Part shown: positions 16,105 through 24,571 of the stretch, piece after piece
Numbering within the stretch: position 1 is the first letter of the stretch
Layout of the letters: each line of letters opens with the position of its first letter
NCBI RefSeq assembly: GCF_005887615.1
Contig: NZ_VANS01000001.1
Coordinates: 235,415 to 299,414, forward strand
DNA: 64,000 bases
Origin: Sulfitobacter sabulilitoris
GTDB taxonomy: Bacteria > Pseudomonadota > Alphaproteobacteria > Rhodobacterales > Rhodobacteraceae
Reading direction: 5' to 3'
Translations under genes and position numbers: made by a program
The notes under the pieces: generated by a model
The model's database searches: none
What the model was told of the DNA's origin: nothing
What the model saw: only the letters and a program-made list of their open reading frames with translations

Positions 16105-16928
16105 AGCCCGCTCCTTTCGATCTTGTTGTCGCCACCGATCTGGGCGAAGCGCTGGAGGCGCTGCATCAGGGCGGCACCGAGGCCCGCGTCATCGCTGGCG
16201 GCCAGTCGCTTGTGCCGATGCTGAACATGCGCCTTGCCCGGCCTGCCACGCTGATCGACATTACCCGCATCCCGGAACTGTCGCGGATCGAGGCAACCGC
16301 CGACACTGTCAGCGTCGGGGCCGCCGTGCGTCAGACAACGCTGGAGCGTTGGGAGGACCTGGCGGACCGCCTGCCGCTCGTGCGCGCCGCGCTCCCTTGG
16401 GTCGGGCACACGCAGTTGCGCAATCGCGGTACGGTCTGCGGCTCTGTCGCCCATGCCGATCCCAGCGCCGAGCTGCCGCTTTGCCTGATCGCACTGGGCG
16501 GTTCCGTGACCCTGCGCCGTCGTCGCAAGACGCGGCAGGTCGCGGCGCGCGACTTCTTTCAGGGCATGATGTCCACCGACCTCGCCCCCGGAGAGATGAT
16601 CGCTTCCGTCACCTTCCCGACGCACCGCAAGGGCACCGGATACGCGTTTCGCGAAGTGGCCCGCCGCCACGGCGATTTCGCCATCGTCGCCTGCGCCGCC
16701 ATCGCACGGCACGATGGGAGCGCCACGCTGACCGTGGGCGGTGTCGCGGATACGCCCCGCACGCTCGACCTGCCTGCGGAGGCTGCCGATCTGGACGACA
16801 GACTGAACGAATTTGCCTGGCATCTGCAGGCCCGTGACGACCTGCATGCCACCGCACGCTACCGCCGCGACCTGGTCCGGCACCTTGGCCGCGCAACCTT
16901 GAAGGAGGCTTTGTCATGCCGCGACTGA
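16101..16928 (+). CDS. hmfB: Molybdenum hydroxylase FAD-binding subunit; probable HmfB
   Basis: A 275-residue medium subunit of the CoxM/PCMH type that passes electrons from the iron-sulfur subunit to the acceptor through FAD. The two FAD-binding motifs are AGGQSLVPMLNMRLARP (from residue 32) and GTVCGSVAHADPSAELP (about 111-128). A C-terminal CO-dehydrogenase flavoprotein domain follows. It overlaps the large subunit by 4 bp and the 2Fe-2S subunit by 13 bp, so the three subunits are translated as one block. Subunit type is certain; assignment to the furoyl-CoA enzyme rests on the neighbours. Confidence 0.78.
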   Translation: MKPAPFDLVVATDLGEALEALHQGGTEARVIAGGQSLVPMLNMRLARPATLIDITRIPELSRIEATADTVSVGAAVRQTTLERWEDLADRLPLVRAALPWVGHTQLRNRGTVCGSVAHADPSAELPLCLIALGGSVTLRRRRKTRQVAARDFFQGMMSTDLAPGEMIASVTFPTHRKGTGYAFREVARRHGDFAIVACAAIARHDGSATLTVGGVADTPRTLDLPAEAADLDDRLNEFAWHLQARDDLHATARYRRDLVRHLGRATLKEALSCRD

Positions 16929-17422
16929 CCCAAGACGAAACGCATGAGGTGCGCTTCACCCTGAACGGACGCGCCGTCTCTGCCCGCGTATCCCCGCGTC
17001 TGTTGCTGACGGACGTCCTGCGCCATGAGATCGGCGCGACAGGTACGCACGTCGGCTGCGAGCACGGCGTTTGCGGGGCCTGCACGGTGCAGGTGGACGG
17101 GGAGCCCGTGCGCGCCTGCCTGATGCTTGCCGCGCAGGCCGAGGGCAGCGAGATCCGCACGGTCGAAGGGCTTGCGAAGAGAGAACAGCTTGCGCCGCTG
17201 CAAGAGGCCTTCCGCGAAAACTTCGCGCTGCAGTGCGGCTTCTGCACGGCAGGCATCCTGATGACGCTTGATGCTCTGTTTTCGCGCGAACCGGACGCTG
17301 AAGAAGACACGATCCGCGAGGCTCTGTCGGGGCATCTGTGCCGCTGCACTGGCTATGTGCCCATCGTTCAGGCGGCACTGGCCGTCCGCAACCGCATCAA
17401 GGGAGGACCAATCGATGCTTGA
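16916..17422 (+). CDS. hmfC: Molybdenum hydroxylase 2Fe-2S subunit; probable HmfC
   Basis: A 168-residue small subunit with two [2Fe-2S] clusters. The plant-type ferredoxin cluster ligands are Cys48, Cys53, Cys56 and Cys68 (CEHGVCGAC...C). The second cluster lies in the all-helical domain with Cys107, Cys110, Cys142 and Cys144 (QCGFC...CRC). All eight ligands are present. The usual start contains no signal peptide, so the complex is cytoplasmic. It overlaps the next gene (ligase) by 8 bp. The order large-FAD-2Fe2S-ligase-crotonase matches the hmfABCDE order reported for furoate degraders. Confidence 0.8.
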   Translation: MPRLTQDETHEVRFTLNGRAVSARVSPRLLLTDVLRHEIGATGTHVGCEHGVCGACTVQVDGEPVRACLMLAAQAEGSEIRTVEGLAKREQLAPLQEAFRENFALQCGFCTAGILMTLDALFSREPDAEEDTIREALSGHLCRCTGYVPIVQAALAVRNRIKGGPIDA

Positions 17423-18944
17423 CCTCGGAACCAGCTTTATCGCGTCCGTGGAGCGCGACCCCGGCGCACTGGCGATCGCCGAAGGCGACCGGACACTCAC
17501 CTATGCCGACTGGTTCATCCGGATCAGCGCGCTTGTGGACGGGCTGGGCCAGATGGGGCTGCGCAAGGGCGATACGCTCGTCACGGCGATGCAGAACCGC
17601 TGGGAGAATGCCTCGCTGCATTGGGCCTGCCAGTTGGCGGGAATCGTGATCACGCCGGTCAATTGGCGGGTCACGGCAGATGAGTTGGACCATGCGTTGC
17701 GCGATAGCGCCGCCCGCGTTCTCGTTCATGACGATGCCGCGGCCGAGGCGGTTGCCGGATCGGCGCTGGTCTCGGGTCTGACCGTTCTGACGCTGCATGG
17801 CGATCATGGTCTCGCAGCCATGCTGTCGGGCCGCGCGCCCGATGCGCTGCCGCAAGCGGGGCCCGAAGACCTGTCGGTCATGCTCTATACCTCGGGGACC
17901 ACGTCCAAGCCCAAGGGCGTGCCGCGACGCCACCGGGCCGAGCGGGCCGCGGCCATCGCCCATGTGGCGCAGAACATGTACGGCAATGGCGAACGGACGC
18001 TGGGCGTCATGCCGCTCTACCATACGATGGGCATCCGGTCGCTTTTGTCGGCCAGCGTCATCGGTGGCGCCTTCATCTGCCTGCCGCGGTTCGACCCGCC
18101 GGGCGCGCTCGCCGCGATCGAGCGGCATGGCGTCACGAACCTTTACCTCGTGCCGACGCTCTATCACGACATCGTCCATCACGCCGATTTCACGCCATCG
18201 CGGGTGGCGAGCGTGCGCAAGCTGGGCTTTGCCGGGGCGTCGATGACCGACGGTCTGCTTCGGAAACTCGCCGACGCCTTCAAGCCCGATCTTTTCGTGA
18301 ACCATTACGGCTCGTCCGAGATCTACACCTTCTCCATCTGTCAAGACGCGGCGGCCAAGCCCGGATCGGCGGGTCGCGCCGCGATCAACCAGCGCCTGCG
18401 CATCGTGCCGCTCGGCGCGGCGGATGCCAGCCAGACCTGCGCGCCGGGCGAGGAAGGCGAGATCGTCGCCGCCATGCAAGGCGACGAGGCGTTCGAGGGC
18501 TATTGGAACCGCCCCGAAGCGGATCGCAAGGCCATCCGCGACGGCTGGTACTTCACCGGTGATTGCGGGCTTTTCGACGAAGACGGCGATCTGTTCGTCA
18601 CGGGCCGCACCGACGACATGATCATCACCGGCGGCGAGAATGTCTCGCCGGTCGAGGTGGAGAGTTGCCTGTCGCTGCATCCCGGCGTGGCCGAGGTCGC
18701 GGTCGTCGGCCTGCCCGATCCACGCTGGGGCAAGATCGTGACCGCCTTCGTCAGGCGCGACGGCACCGTCACCGAGGACGAACTCGATGCCCATTGCCGC
18801 AACTCCGACCTGTCGAATTTCCGCCGTCCCCGCCGCTACGTCTTTGTGCGCGAGATCCCGAAATCCCCCGTCGGAAAACTGCTGCGTCGCCTGCTCGTCG
18901 CCGGCGACTACGAGGCCGAACCGACCCAGAACACACCTGCCTAA
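17415..18944 (+). CDS. hmfD: AMP-dependent aryl-CoA ligase; probable 2-furoyl-CoA synthetase HmfD
   Basis: A 509-residue acid:CoA ligase with all core motifs: P-loop YTSGTTSKPKG (158-168), MPLYHTMG, YGSSEIYTF, the GWYFTGD hinge region, GRTDDMIITGGENVSP, and the catalytic lysine in PKSPVGKLLRR near the C-terminus. The C-terminal half (RWGKIVTAFV, NSDLSNFRRPRRYVFV) looks like the 4-chlorobenzoate:CoA ligase branch, that is, small aromatic acids. It would activate 2-furoate with ATP and CoA. The start at 17415 lies inside the end of the 2Fe-2S gene, after GGGAGGACC. Unlike the synthetase at 8137-9471, this one is complete. Confidence 0.8.
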   Translation: MLDLGTSFIASVERDPGALAIAEGDRTLTYADWFIRISALVDGLGQMGLRKGDTLVTAMQNRWENASLHWACQLAGIVITPVNWRVTADELDHALRDSAARVLVHDDAAAEAVAGSALVSGLTVLTLHGDHGLAAMLSGRAPDALPQAGPEDLSVMLYTSGTTSKPKGVPRRHRAERAAAIAHVAQNMYGNGERTLGVMPLYHTMGIRSLLSASVIGGAFICLPRFDPPGALAAIERHGVTNLYLVPTLYHDIVHHADFTPSRVASVRKLGFAGASMTDGLLRKLADAFKPDLFVNHYGSSEIYTFSICQDAAAKPGSAGRAAINQRLRIVPLGAADASQTCAPGEEGEIVAAMQGDEAFEGYWNRPEADRKAIRDGWYFTGDCGLFDEDGDLFVTGRTDDMIITGGENVSPVEVESCLSLHPGVAEVAVVGLPDPRWGKIVTAFVRRDGTVTEDELDAHCRNSDLSNFRRPRRYVFVREIPKSPVGKLLRRLLVAGDYEAEPTQNTPA

Positions 18945-18964
18945 TCCAACAGAAAGAGACTGAA

Positions 18965-19771
18965 ATGACAGAGACCATGACCTTTTCCGATCCGCGTCTG
19001 GCCGAACTGGACGGCTTCAATGTCCGCCTCGACGCCGAGAACGAGCGCGCCGACATCATCTTGGCGCGCCCGCCCTATAACGTCATCTCGATGGGTGCAC
19101 GCGATCAGTTGCGCCTTGTCTTCGAGGCACTCGATGCCGACGCGCGTGTCCGCATCATCGTCATCTCGGGCGAGGGCGAACATTTCTCCTCGGGCGGCAA
19201 TATCAAGGGCTTCCTTGAGGCCAGCCCGGAACATGTCTCGCACCTGGCCTGGAACATCGCAGCACCTGCGCGCTGCTCCAAGCCGGTGATCGCGGCCAAT
19301 CGCGGGTACACTTTCGGCGTCGGTTTCGAGCTGTCGCTGGCTTGCGATTTCAGGATCGCGTCCGAGACGTGCCGCTACGCGCTGCCCGAACAGAAGCTGG
19401 GCCAGATCCCCGGATCGGGCGGCTCTGCCCGCCTGCAGAAGATCGTCGGCGTCACCCGCACCAAGGACATCGTCATGCGCTCCAGGCGCATCAAGGGCCA
19501 GCAGGCTTTCGACTGGGGCATCGCCACCGAATGCGTGCCCGATGGCGATCTCGAACAGGCGGTCACCGATCTCGTCAAAGAGTTGCGCGAATTCTCTCCG
19601 ATGGCGCAGCGCACCGCGAAGAAACTTCTGAACGACACCGACGACGCGCTCTTGAGTACCGCGATCGAGATGGAGGGGCTCAACTACAGCCGCCTGCGGC
19701 AATCGGAAGATTTCCGCGAGGGCGTCGAGGCCTTCCACGACAAGCGCAAGCCTGCGTTCACCGGCCGCTGA
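18965..19771 (+). CDS. hmfE: Crotonase-family hydrolase; probable 2-oxoglutaroyl-CoA hydrolase HmfE
   Basis: A 268-residue enoyl-CoA hydratase/isomerase-superfamily protein. The oxyanion-hole segments are HFSSGGNIKGF and RGYTFGVGFELSLACDF. The motif LPEQKLGQIPGSGGSARL with an acidic residue follows. In the furoate pathway the crotonase-family enzyme HmfE hydrolyses 2-oxoglutaroyl-CoA, formed when 5-hydroxy-2-furoyl-CoA tautomerises and its lactone opens, giving 2-oxoglutarate for the TCA cycle. Start ATG is 20 bp after the ligase, with AGAAAGAG as the ribosome-binding site. Taken alone it would be annotated only as an enoyl-CoA hydratase; the specific role is inferred from the operon. Confidence 0.75.
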   Translation: MTETMTFSDPRLAELDGFNVRLDAENERADIILARPPYNVISMGARDQLRLVFEALDADARVRIIVISGEGEHFSSGGNIKGFLEASPEHVSHLAWNIAAPARCSKPVIAANRGYTFGVGFELSLACDFRIASETCRYALPEQKLGQIPGSGGSARLQKIVGVTRTKDIVMRSRRIKGQQAFDWGIATECVPDGDLEQAVTDLVKELREFSPMAQRTAKKLLNDTDDALLSTAIEMEGLNYSRLRQSEDFREGVEAFHDKRKPAFTGR

Positions 19772-19809
19772 GGCGGCCACGCATCCATATCCCAGGGAGG
19801 AAACCCAAA

Positions 19810-21069
19810 ATGGAACGGACACAACACTCAGACTGGATCGAGAAAGGGCCGGGCTTCGGCGCGGGGCTTTCGGGGCTGCGCGAGGCGCTTGGCATCAAGA
19901 CCGCCAGCGCCGGGCTCGTCGCGGCGATCTTCGGATGCTCCGGCCCGGCGCTGATCGTCATCGGCGCGGCCAACAATGGCGGGCTGACGGAGGGGCAGAC
20001 CGTGGCCTGGCTCCTGGCGATCTACGGCCTTGGCGGAGTGATCAGCCTGATCATGGCGCTTTATTACAAACTGCCGGTGACGGGGGCCTATTCCATCCCC
20101 GGCGCAGCACTGGTCGCCGGTGCACTTGGCACGTTCCCGTTCGAGCAGGCTGTCGGTGCCTTCCTGATGGCGGGCGCGATGGTCTTCGTGCTGGGCATCA
20201 CCGGGCTCATCGGCAAGGTGATGCGCTGGCTGCCGATGCCCATAGTCATGGCGATGATCGCGGGCGCGCTCATCCGGTTCGGTATCGGGGCCGTGACCTC
20301 GATCGAAAAGCTGCCCATTGTGGTCGGGGCGGCGACCATCGCCTTTTTCCTGTCGATGCGGTTTCTGCGGGCGGTCCCGCCGGTGCTGACGGCACTGGTG
20401 GTCGGTCTGGTCGCGGTGGCCCTGACAGGCGGCTTCCAGGGCGGCGATGCGGCGATCAGCTTTGTCGCGCCGGAATTCACCGCGCCGGTCTTCACGGTCG
20501 ATGCGTTTTTGGCCATTGCCGTGCCGCTGGCTGTCCTGGTCATCGGGGCCGAGAACGCCCAGGCCATCGGAGTCCTCTACGCCGAAGGCTACCGCCCGCC
20601 GATCAATGCCATGACCGTGATCTCTGGCGTCGGCGGCATGCTGGCGGGGCTTATCGGCGGGCATAACGCCAATATTGCCGGGCCCATGACGGCGATCTGT
20701 TCTTCTGATCAGGCAGGCGAGAACCCCGAGGAGCGGTATGCCGCGACGGTGTTGAACGGTGTGCTGTTTGCCGCCTTCGGGGTATTTGCCGGAGTGGCGG
20801 TGCCGCTCATCATGGCACTGCCCGGACCGCTGATCGGTGCGGTTGCGGGGCTGGCGATGATCACTGTCCTGCTAAGCGCATTCCAATCCGCTTTCGACAG
20901 GAATGCGGGTCATCAAATCGGTGCCTTCGTTGCGCTGATCGTCGCAATGTCGAATGTGTCCTTCCTGAGCATCAGCGCGCCGTTCTGGGCGCTGGTGGCG
21001 GGTGCCGCAGTGTCGGTTCTGAATGAGCGGGTTGCCAGGTCACCCGCCGTTGGCACCACCCCAACTTGA
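19810..21069 (+). CDS. benE: BenE-type benzoate/H+ symporter, probable furoate importer
   Basis: A 419-residue polytopic permease of the BenE family (distantly related to NCS2 xanthine/uracil transporters), with about twelve hydrophobic segments. Typical sequence includes IFGCSGPALIVIGAANNGGLT near the N-terminus, ALYYKLPVTGAYSIPGAALV, LAVLVIGAENAQAIGVLYAEGY and LIGGHNANIAGPMTAICSS. A strong GGGAGGA ribosome-binding site precedes the ATG at 19810. It is the last gene of the cluster and is followed by a strong hairpin. By family it moves benzoate-like carboxylates with protons. Here it would bring in the substrate of the ligase, which I infer to be 2-furoate. Confidence 0.85.
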   Translation: MERTQHSDWIEKGPGFGAGLSGLREALGIKTASAGLVAAIFGCSGPALIVIGAANNGGLTEGQTVAWLLAIYGLGGVISLIMALYYKLPVTGAYSIPGAALVAGALGTFPFEQAVGAFLMAGAMVFVLGITGLIGKVMRWLPMPIVMAMIAGALIRFGIGAVTSIEKLPIVVGAATIAFFLSMRFLRAVPPVLTALVVGLVAVALTGGFQGGDAAISFVAPEFTAPVFTVDAFLAIAVPLAVLVIGAENAQAIGVLYAEGYRPPINAMTVISGVGGMLAGLIGGHNANIAGPMTAICSSDQAGENPEERYAATVLNGVLFAAFGVFAGVAVPLIMALPGPLIGAVAGLAMITVLLSAFQSAFDRNAGHQIGAFVALIVAMSNVSFLSISAPFWALVAGAAVSVLNERVARSPAVGTTPT

Positions 21070-21103
21070 AGCAAGGCGCTTGCCTGTTCTTGTCACCGGG
21101 ATT

Positions 21104-21134
21104 GGGGGGCGATGGTGCGAGCACCTCGCCCCCC
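21104..21134 (+). terminator. Strong hairpin ending the furoate cluster
   Basis: A 9-bp perfect stem GGGGGGCGA/TCGCCCCCC, then a bulged T and a further 4-bp stem (GGTG/CACC) closed by CGAG. It begins 35 bp after the BenE stop. There is no clear T-run after it, so it is a hairpin terminator or 3'-end stabiliser rather than a textbook intrinsic terminator. Confidence 0.6.
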
Positions 21135-21647
21135 AGTTCATCATGTTTGGAGTGGCCGTGATTTTTCCAATGTCGCTGCGATGGCTCAACACCTAAATTT
21201 TCTTGGCGGATGTCCCCAAAACGTGTCGGTCCGCTGTGCGGACGGGATGGCTCCTCTCATAGGCAATTCATGACAACGGCACTGTGGCGCATCGCGACGA
21301 CGGATCATGCAGGACCATCCTTTCCATCCGCACTGCTGGCATCCAACCCAATGGATCGAAACGTCGGCTTCAAGCCTTATCATCCTGGAAGCAAAGCAGT
21401 TTGAAGGTCGAATATCCTACCACCAACGTCTGTGATCCGGAAAACGCGCAGCCATGCCCAAAGGTGCAAAGACCGTGTGGGGAAAGCGTGCGGCAGCTTG
21501 GAAGAGGGCCGATAGAAAGCGGTGATTGCATCATCTGTTTTTGACCGCAGCATGTGTTGTAAATTAGTGGAAAAAGGGCGCGAACAGGCAGTAATCGGAC
21601 AAAATCTTCTTCTGGTGGCGGCTATTGATTCTGTTTAGACGAAGGTC
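21135..21647. other. Gene-free intergenic region before dusA
   Basis: About 510 bp, visibly less GC-rich than the surrounding genes. Short open frames on both strands have no ribosome-binding site or recognisable motif. It must contain the dusA promoter but no convincing -35/-10 pair was singled out. Together with 11194-12147 it brackets the furoate cluster. Confidence 0.55.
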
Positions 21648-22661
21648 ATGGAAAGAAAATCGCAGAATATCGTACCGTGGCGAATGTCCATTGCGCCGAT
21701 GATGGATTGGACCGACCGGCATTGCAGGTATCTGCACCGGCAGTTGAGCCGCCGCACGCTGCTCTATACCGAAATGGTGACGGCGCCCGCGCTGGTGCGC
21801 GGTGGTGCGCTGCATCTTCTGGATCACCATCCCGACGAGCACCCTGTCGCATTGCAACTGGGCGGGTCCGATCCCGTCGAACTGGCGCAGGCGGCGCGGA
21901 TCGGCGAGCAGGCGGGGTATGACGAGATAAACCTGAATGTCGGCTGCCCTTCTGACCGGGTGCAATCGGGTGCATTCGGCGCGGTGCTGATGAAGCAGCC
22001 CGCGCTGGTGGCCGACTGCGTCGCGGCGATGCGCGCGGCGACAAAAGTCGAGGTGACGGTGAAATGCCGCATCGGGGTGGACGATCAGGACCCCGAAGAG
22101 GTGCTGCCGGAGTTCCTGTCGCGCATGGTCGGCGCGGGGATCGAGCGGGTCAGCATTCATGCCCGCAAGGCCTGGCTGGAAGGGCTGAGCCCCAAGGAGA
22201 ACCGCGATATCCCGCCGCTGGATCACGACCTGGTGCTGCGGATGAAGGGGCTCTTTCCCAACCTGCATATCTCGATCAATGGCGGCATCACCTCGCTGGA
22301 TCAGGCGCGGGAGTTTCTGGATCGGGGCCTTGACGGCGTGATGATCGGGCGCGCGGCCTATCACAGCCCCGCCGATATCCTCTGCGCCGCCGACCCGTTG
22401 ATCTATGGCACGGGCGAGGAGACCACGCCCGAGGCCGCCGTGCGCGCCATGCTGCCCTATATCGAGGCGCACCTGGCCGGGGGCGGCAAGCTGAACCAGG
22501 TCACCCGGCACATGATGGGGCTGTTCGCGGGGCGCCCCGGTGCACGCCAGTGGCGGCGCATGCTGTCGGAGGGCGCGCATGTTCCGGGTGCGGGGCCCGA
22601 ACTGGTCGATGCGGCGATGGACCAGGTGACGGCACTGGCGGTGCCGGCGGATGCGGTGTAG
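21648..22661 (+). CDS. dusA: tRNA-dihydrouridine(20/20a) synthase DusA
   Basis: A 337-residue FMN-dependent enzyme that reduces uridines in the tRNA D-loop. It has the DusA N-terminus MSIAPMMDWTDRHCRYLHR and EMVTAPALVRG. The catalytic-loop motif NLNVGCPSDRVQSGAFGAVLM contains the active-site Cys. The DusA-specific sequences VSIHARKAWLEGLSPKENR and INGGITSLDQA (phosphate-binding end of the TIM barrel) follow. Length and motifs are full. The start at 21648 gives MERKSQNIVPWRMSIAP; an internal ATG ten codons later would also give a complete barrel. Confidence 0.95.
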   Translation: MERKSQNIVPWRMSIAPMMDWTDRHCRYLHRQLSRRTLLYTEMVTAPALVRGGALHLLDHHPDEHPVALQLGGSDPVELAQAARIGEQAGYDEINLNVGCPSDRVQSGAFGAVLMKQPALVADCVAAMRAATKVEVTVKCRIGVDDQDPEEVLPEFLSRMVGAGIERVSIHARKAWLEGLSPKENRDIPPLDHDLVLRMKGLFPNLHISINGGITSLDQAREFLDRGLDGVMIGRAAYHSPADILCAADPLIYGTGEETTPEAAVRAMLPYIEAHLAGGGKLNQVTRHMMGLFAGRPGARQWRRMLSEGAHVPGAGPELVDAAMDQVTALAVPADAV

Positions 22662-22696
22662 GCACGCCCCCAAGACAAATTCCAAAGGATAAAATC

Positions 22697-23521
22697 ATGC
22701 AGGACATGGGACTTTTGCTGCAGATGCTTGCGCTTTTGCTGTTCATCGGCGCGTTCGCGGGCGTTCTGGCGGGGCTTTTGGGCGTGGGCGGAGGCATCGT
22801 GCTGGTGCCCGCGTTTTTCTATGCCTTTCAGACGCTGGGCTATGGCGGCCCGCAATTGATGCAGATGTGCCTTGCGACCTCGCTGGCGACGATCATCGTG
22901 ACCTCTGTGCGTTCGGTTCTTGGCCACAACAAGAAAGGCGCCGTGGACTGGGAAATCTTGCGCACCTGGGCGCCGGGCATCGTGATCGGCGCGATCGTCG
23001 GGATGTTGCTGGTGGCGCAATTGCGCACCACGACACTGCAGGCGATCTTTGGCGGGCTCGCGCTGATCGTGGGGCTCTACATGGGCTTTGGCCGCTCTCA
23101 CTGGCGCCTGGGGCAGGCCATGCCCAAGGGAATTCTGCGCGCGGTCCTGTCGCCGGTGATGGGGTTTCTGTCGGTTCTGATGGGTATCGGCGGGGGCAGC
23201 TTCGGCGTGCCGACAATGAGCCTTTACAATGTTCCGATCCACCGGGCGGTGGCGACGGCGGCGGGCTTTGGCGTGTTGATTGCCGTGCCGTCGGTGGTCG
23301 GGTTCCTGTTCGTCGCGATCGACCCCGCGTCGCGCCCGCCCTACACGCTGGGGGCGGTCAACGGTGTCGCTTTCCTTGTGACCATCGCGATGACCCTGCT
23401 GACCGCGCCGCTCGGCGTCAGGCTCGCGCATGCGATGGACCCCAAGCCGCTCAAGCGTGTGTTCGCGGTGTTCCTGGTGCTGGTGGCGCTGAACATGCTG
23501 CGCCGCGCCTTTGGGTGGTAG
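22697..23521 (+). CDS. TSUP-family (TauE/SafE) permease
   Basis: A 274-residue membrane protein of the sulfite exporter TauE/SafE family, with about eight hydrophobic segments in two homologous halves. The repeated family motif appears as GVLAGLLGVGGGIVLVPAFF near residue 25 and VLMGIGGGSFGVPTMSLYN near residue 165. The ribosome-binding site is AAGGAT. It lies 35 bp after dusA. The family exports sulfite, sulfoacetate or other small anions, but the actual substrate of this member is unknown, as there is no sulfur gene beside it. Confidence 0.88.
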   Translation: MQDMGLLLQMLALLLFIGAFAGVLAGLLGVGGGIVLVPAFFYAFQTLGYGGPQLMQMCLATSLATIIVTSVRSVLGHNKKGAVDWEILRTWAPGIVIGAIVGMLLVAQLRTTTLQAIFGGLALIVGLYMGFGRSHWRLGQAMPKGILRAVLSPVMGFLSVLMGIGGGSFGVPTMSLYNVPIHRAVATAAGFGVLIAVPSVVGFLFVAIDPASRPPYTLGAVNGVAFLVTIAMTLLTAPLGVRLAHAMDPKPLKRVFAVFLVLVALNMLRRAFGW

Positions 23522-24300
23522 GCGACTGGTCCGACAGGGGCTGGGCGGTGTTCCCGCCCGAGCCGGATATGTGCGACTGGGCGCGTCATGCACGGCGCGC
23601 GGCGCAGCGCGCTGTCGCTGACCCTTCCCATGCCGCGCAATTTCAGTGCAAGGGCACGTGGTTCGTCGGTCTCGATGCACTGGACAACGATCCGCAGGGC
23701 CGCGTGGCGGGCGCAGGTCCGCTGCGCGGCGCCGCGGTCGAGGCGATCCGCGCCGTCCATGGCTGGCCCGCATTGCACCGCGCGCAGATCTCGATCACCT
23801 ATCCCGACTATCCCAAACCGCGCGCGACGGAAACCGACGCCGCCTTTGCCTATCGCCGCGACCGCGACGCCGCGCATGTGGACGGGGTGCTGGGGCTGGG
23901 CTCCCCAAAGCGCCGTTTCGTGCGCGAACCGCATTCCTTCATCCTCGGCGTGCCGCTGACCGATGCCGCGCCTCAGGCCGCGCCGCTGGTGGTGTGGGAC
24001 GGAAGCCACAGGATCATGCGCGACGCCTTTGCCCGCGCCTTTGCGGGGCGCGACCCCGCCACGCTGGGCGATCTGGACGTGACGGAGACCTATCAGGCCG
24101 CGCGGCGCACCGCGTTCGAGACATGCGCCCGCGTCGTCGTGCATGGCGCGCCGGGGTCGGCCTATGTCGTTCACCGGCTGGCGCTGCATGGTGTCGCGCC
24201 TTGGGGACAGGGGGCCACGGCCGCGCCGGAGGGCCGCATGATCGCCTATTTCAGGCCACCGATGCCAGGTGGTGCCGCAGCCTGGGTCGCGGCGGGCTGA
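23515..24300 (+). CDS. Putative PhyH-like/2-oxoglutarate dioxygenase-fold protein
   Basis: A frame of up to 261 residues whose 5' end overlaps the TauE-type gene. The start is uncertain: GTG at 23515, GTG at 23548 or ATG at 23569. Visible features are YRRDRDAAHVDGV, containing an H-x-D pair, and a distal VHRLALHGVAPW, followed by RMIAYFRP. The arrangement H-x-D...H...R is that of Fe(II)/2-oxoglutarate dioxygenases of the phytanoyl-CoA family. The similarity is at motif level only, so the enzymatic role is tentative. Codon usage is typical of the window. The downstream gene is convergent. Confidence 0.6.
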   Translation: MVGDWSDRGWAVFPPEPDMCDWARHARRAAQRAVADPSHAAQFQCKGTWFVGLDALDNDPQGRVAGAGPLRGAAVEAIRAVHGWPALHRAQISITYPDYPKPRATETDAAFAYRRDRDAAHVDGVLGLGSPKRRFVREPHSFILGVPLTDAAPQAAPLVVWDGSHRIMRDAFARAFAGRDPATLGDLDVTETYQAARRTAFETCARVVVHGAPGSAYVVHRLALHGVAPWGQGATAAPEGRMIAYFRPPMPGGAAAWVAAG

Positions 24301-24340
24301 TCCATTCGTCCGGGGCCCGGCCCCGTGCCGGGTGCGCAGA

Positions 24341-24571
24341 TCAGCGCGCCAGTCGCGCGGCGCGCCCGCCGCGGCGTTTGGCGATCTGGCCCGACCGCGC
24401 GGGCAGCTCGGCCATGATCGCGCGGCGATCCTCGGCGCTCAGTTTCGACCAGCGGGTGATTTCGTCGATCGACCGCAGGCATCCCGTGCACAAACGCGCC
24501 TCGGGATGGATGACGCAGATCTTGATGCAGGGGCTTTCGACCTCCGCGCGCTTCCAGACCTCGTCACTCAT
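24341..24571 (-). CDS. DUF1289 small cysteine-rich protein
   Basis: A 76-residue protein with the DUF1289 pattern: SPCIKICVIHPEARLCTGCLRSIDEITRWSKLS, giving four Cys that may bind zinc or an iron-sulfur cluster. A basic tail follows. The function of the family is not established. Its start overlaps the end of ruvX (24568) by 4 bp, so the two are translationally coupled. Order ccmI-ruvX-DUF1289 on the minus strand. Confidence 0.85.
   Translation of the reverse strand: MSDEVWKRAEVESPCIKICVIHPEARLCTGCLRSIDEITRWSKLSAEDRRAIMAELPARSGQIAKRRGGRAARLAR

Noticed and set aside
12148-21069. CO dehydrogenase (cox) or 4-hydroxybenzoyl-CoA reductase identity for the hydroxylase
   Set aside because: The CoA ligase, crotonase and BenE partners have no role in CO oxidation. 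CoxG is present only as a fused domain, and there is no coxDEF. 4-hydroxybenzoyl-CoA reductase clusters normally carry further ring-reduction or ferredoxin genes that are absent here.
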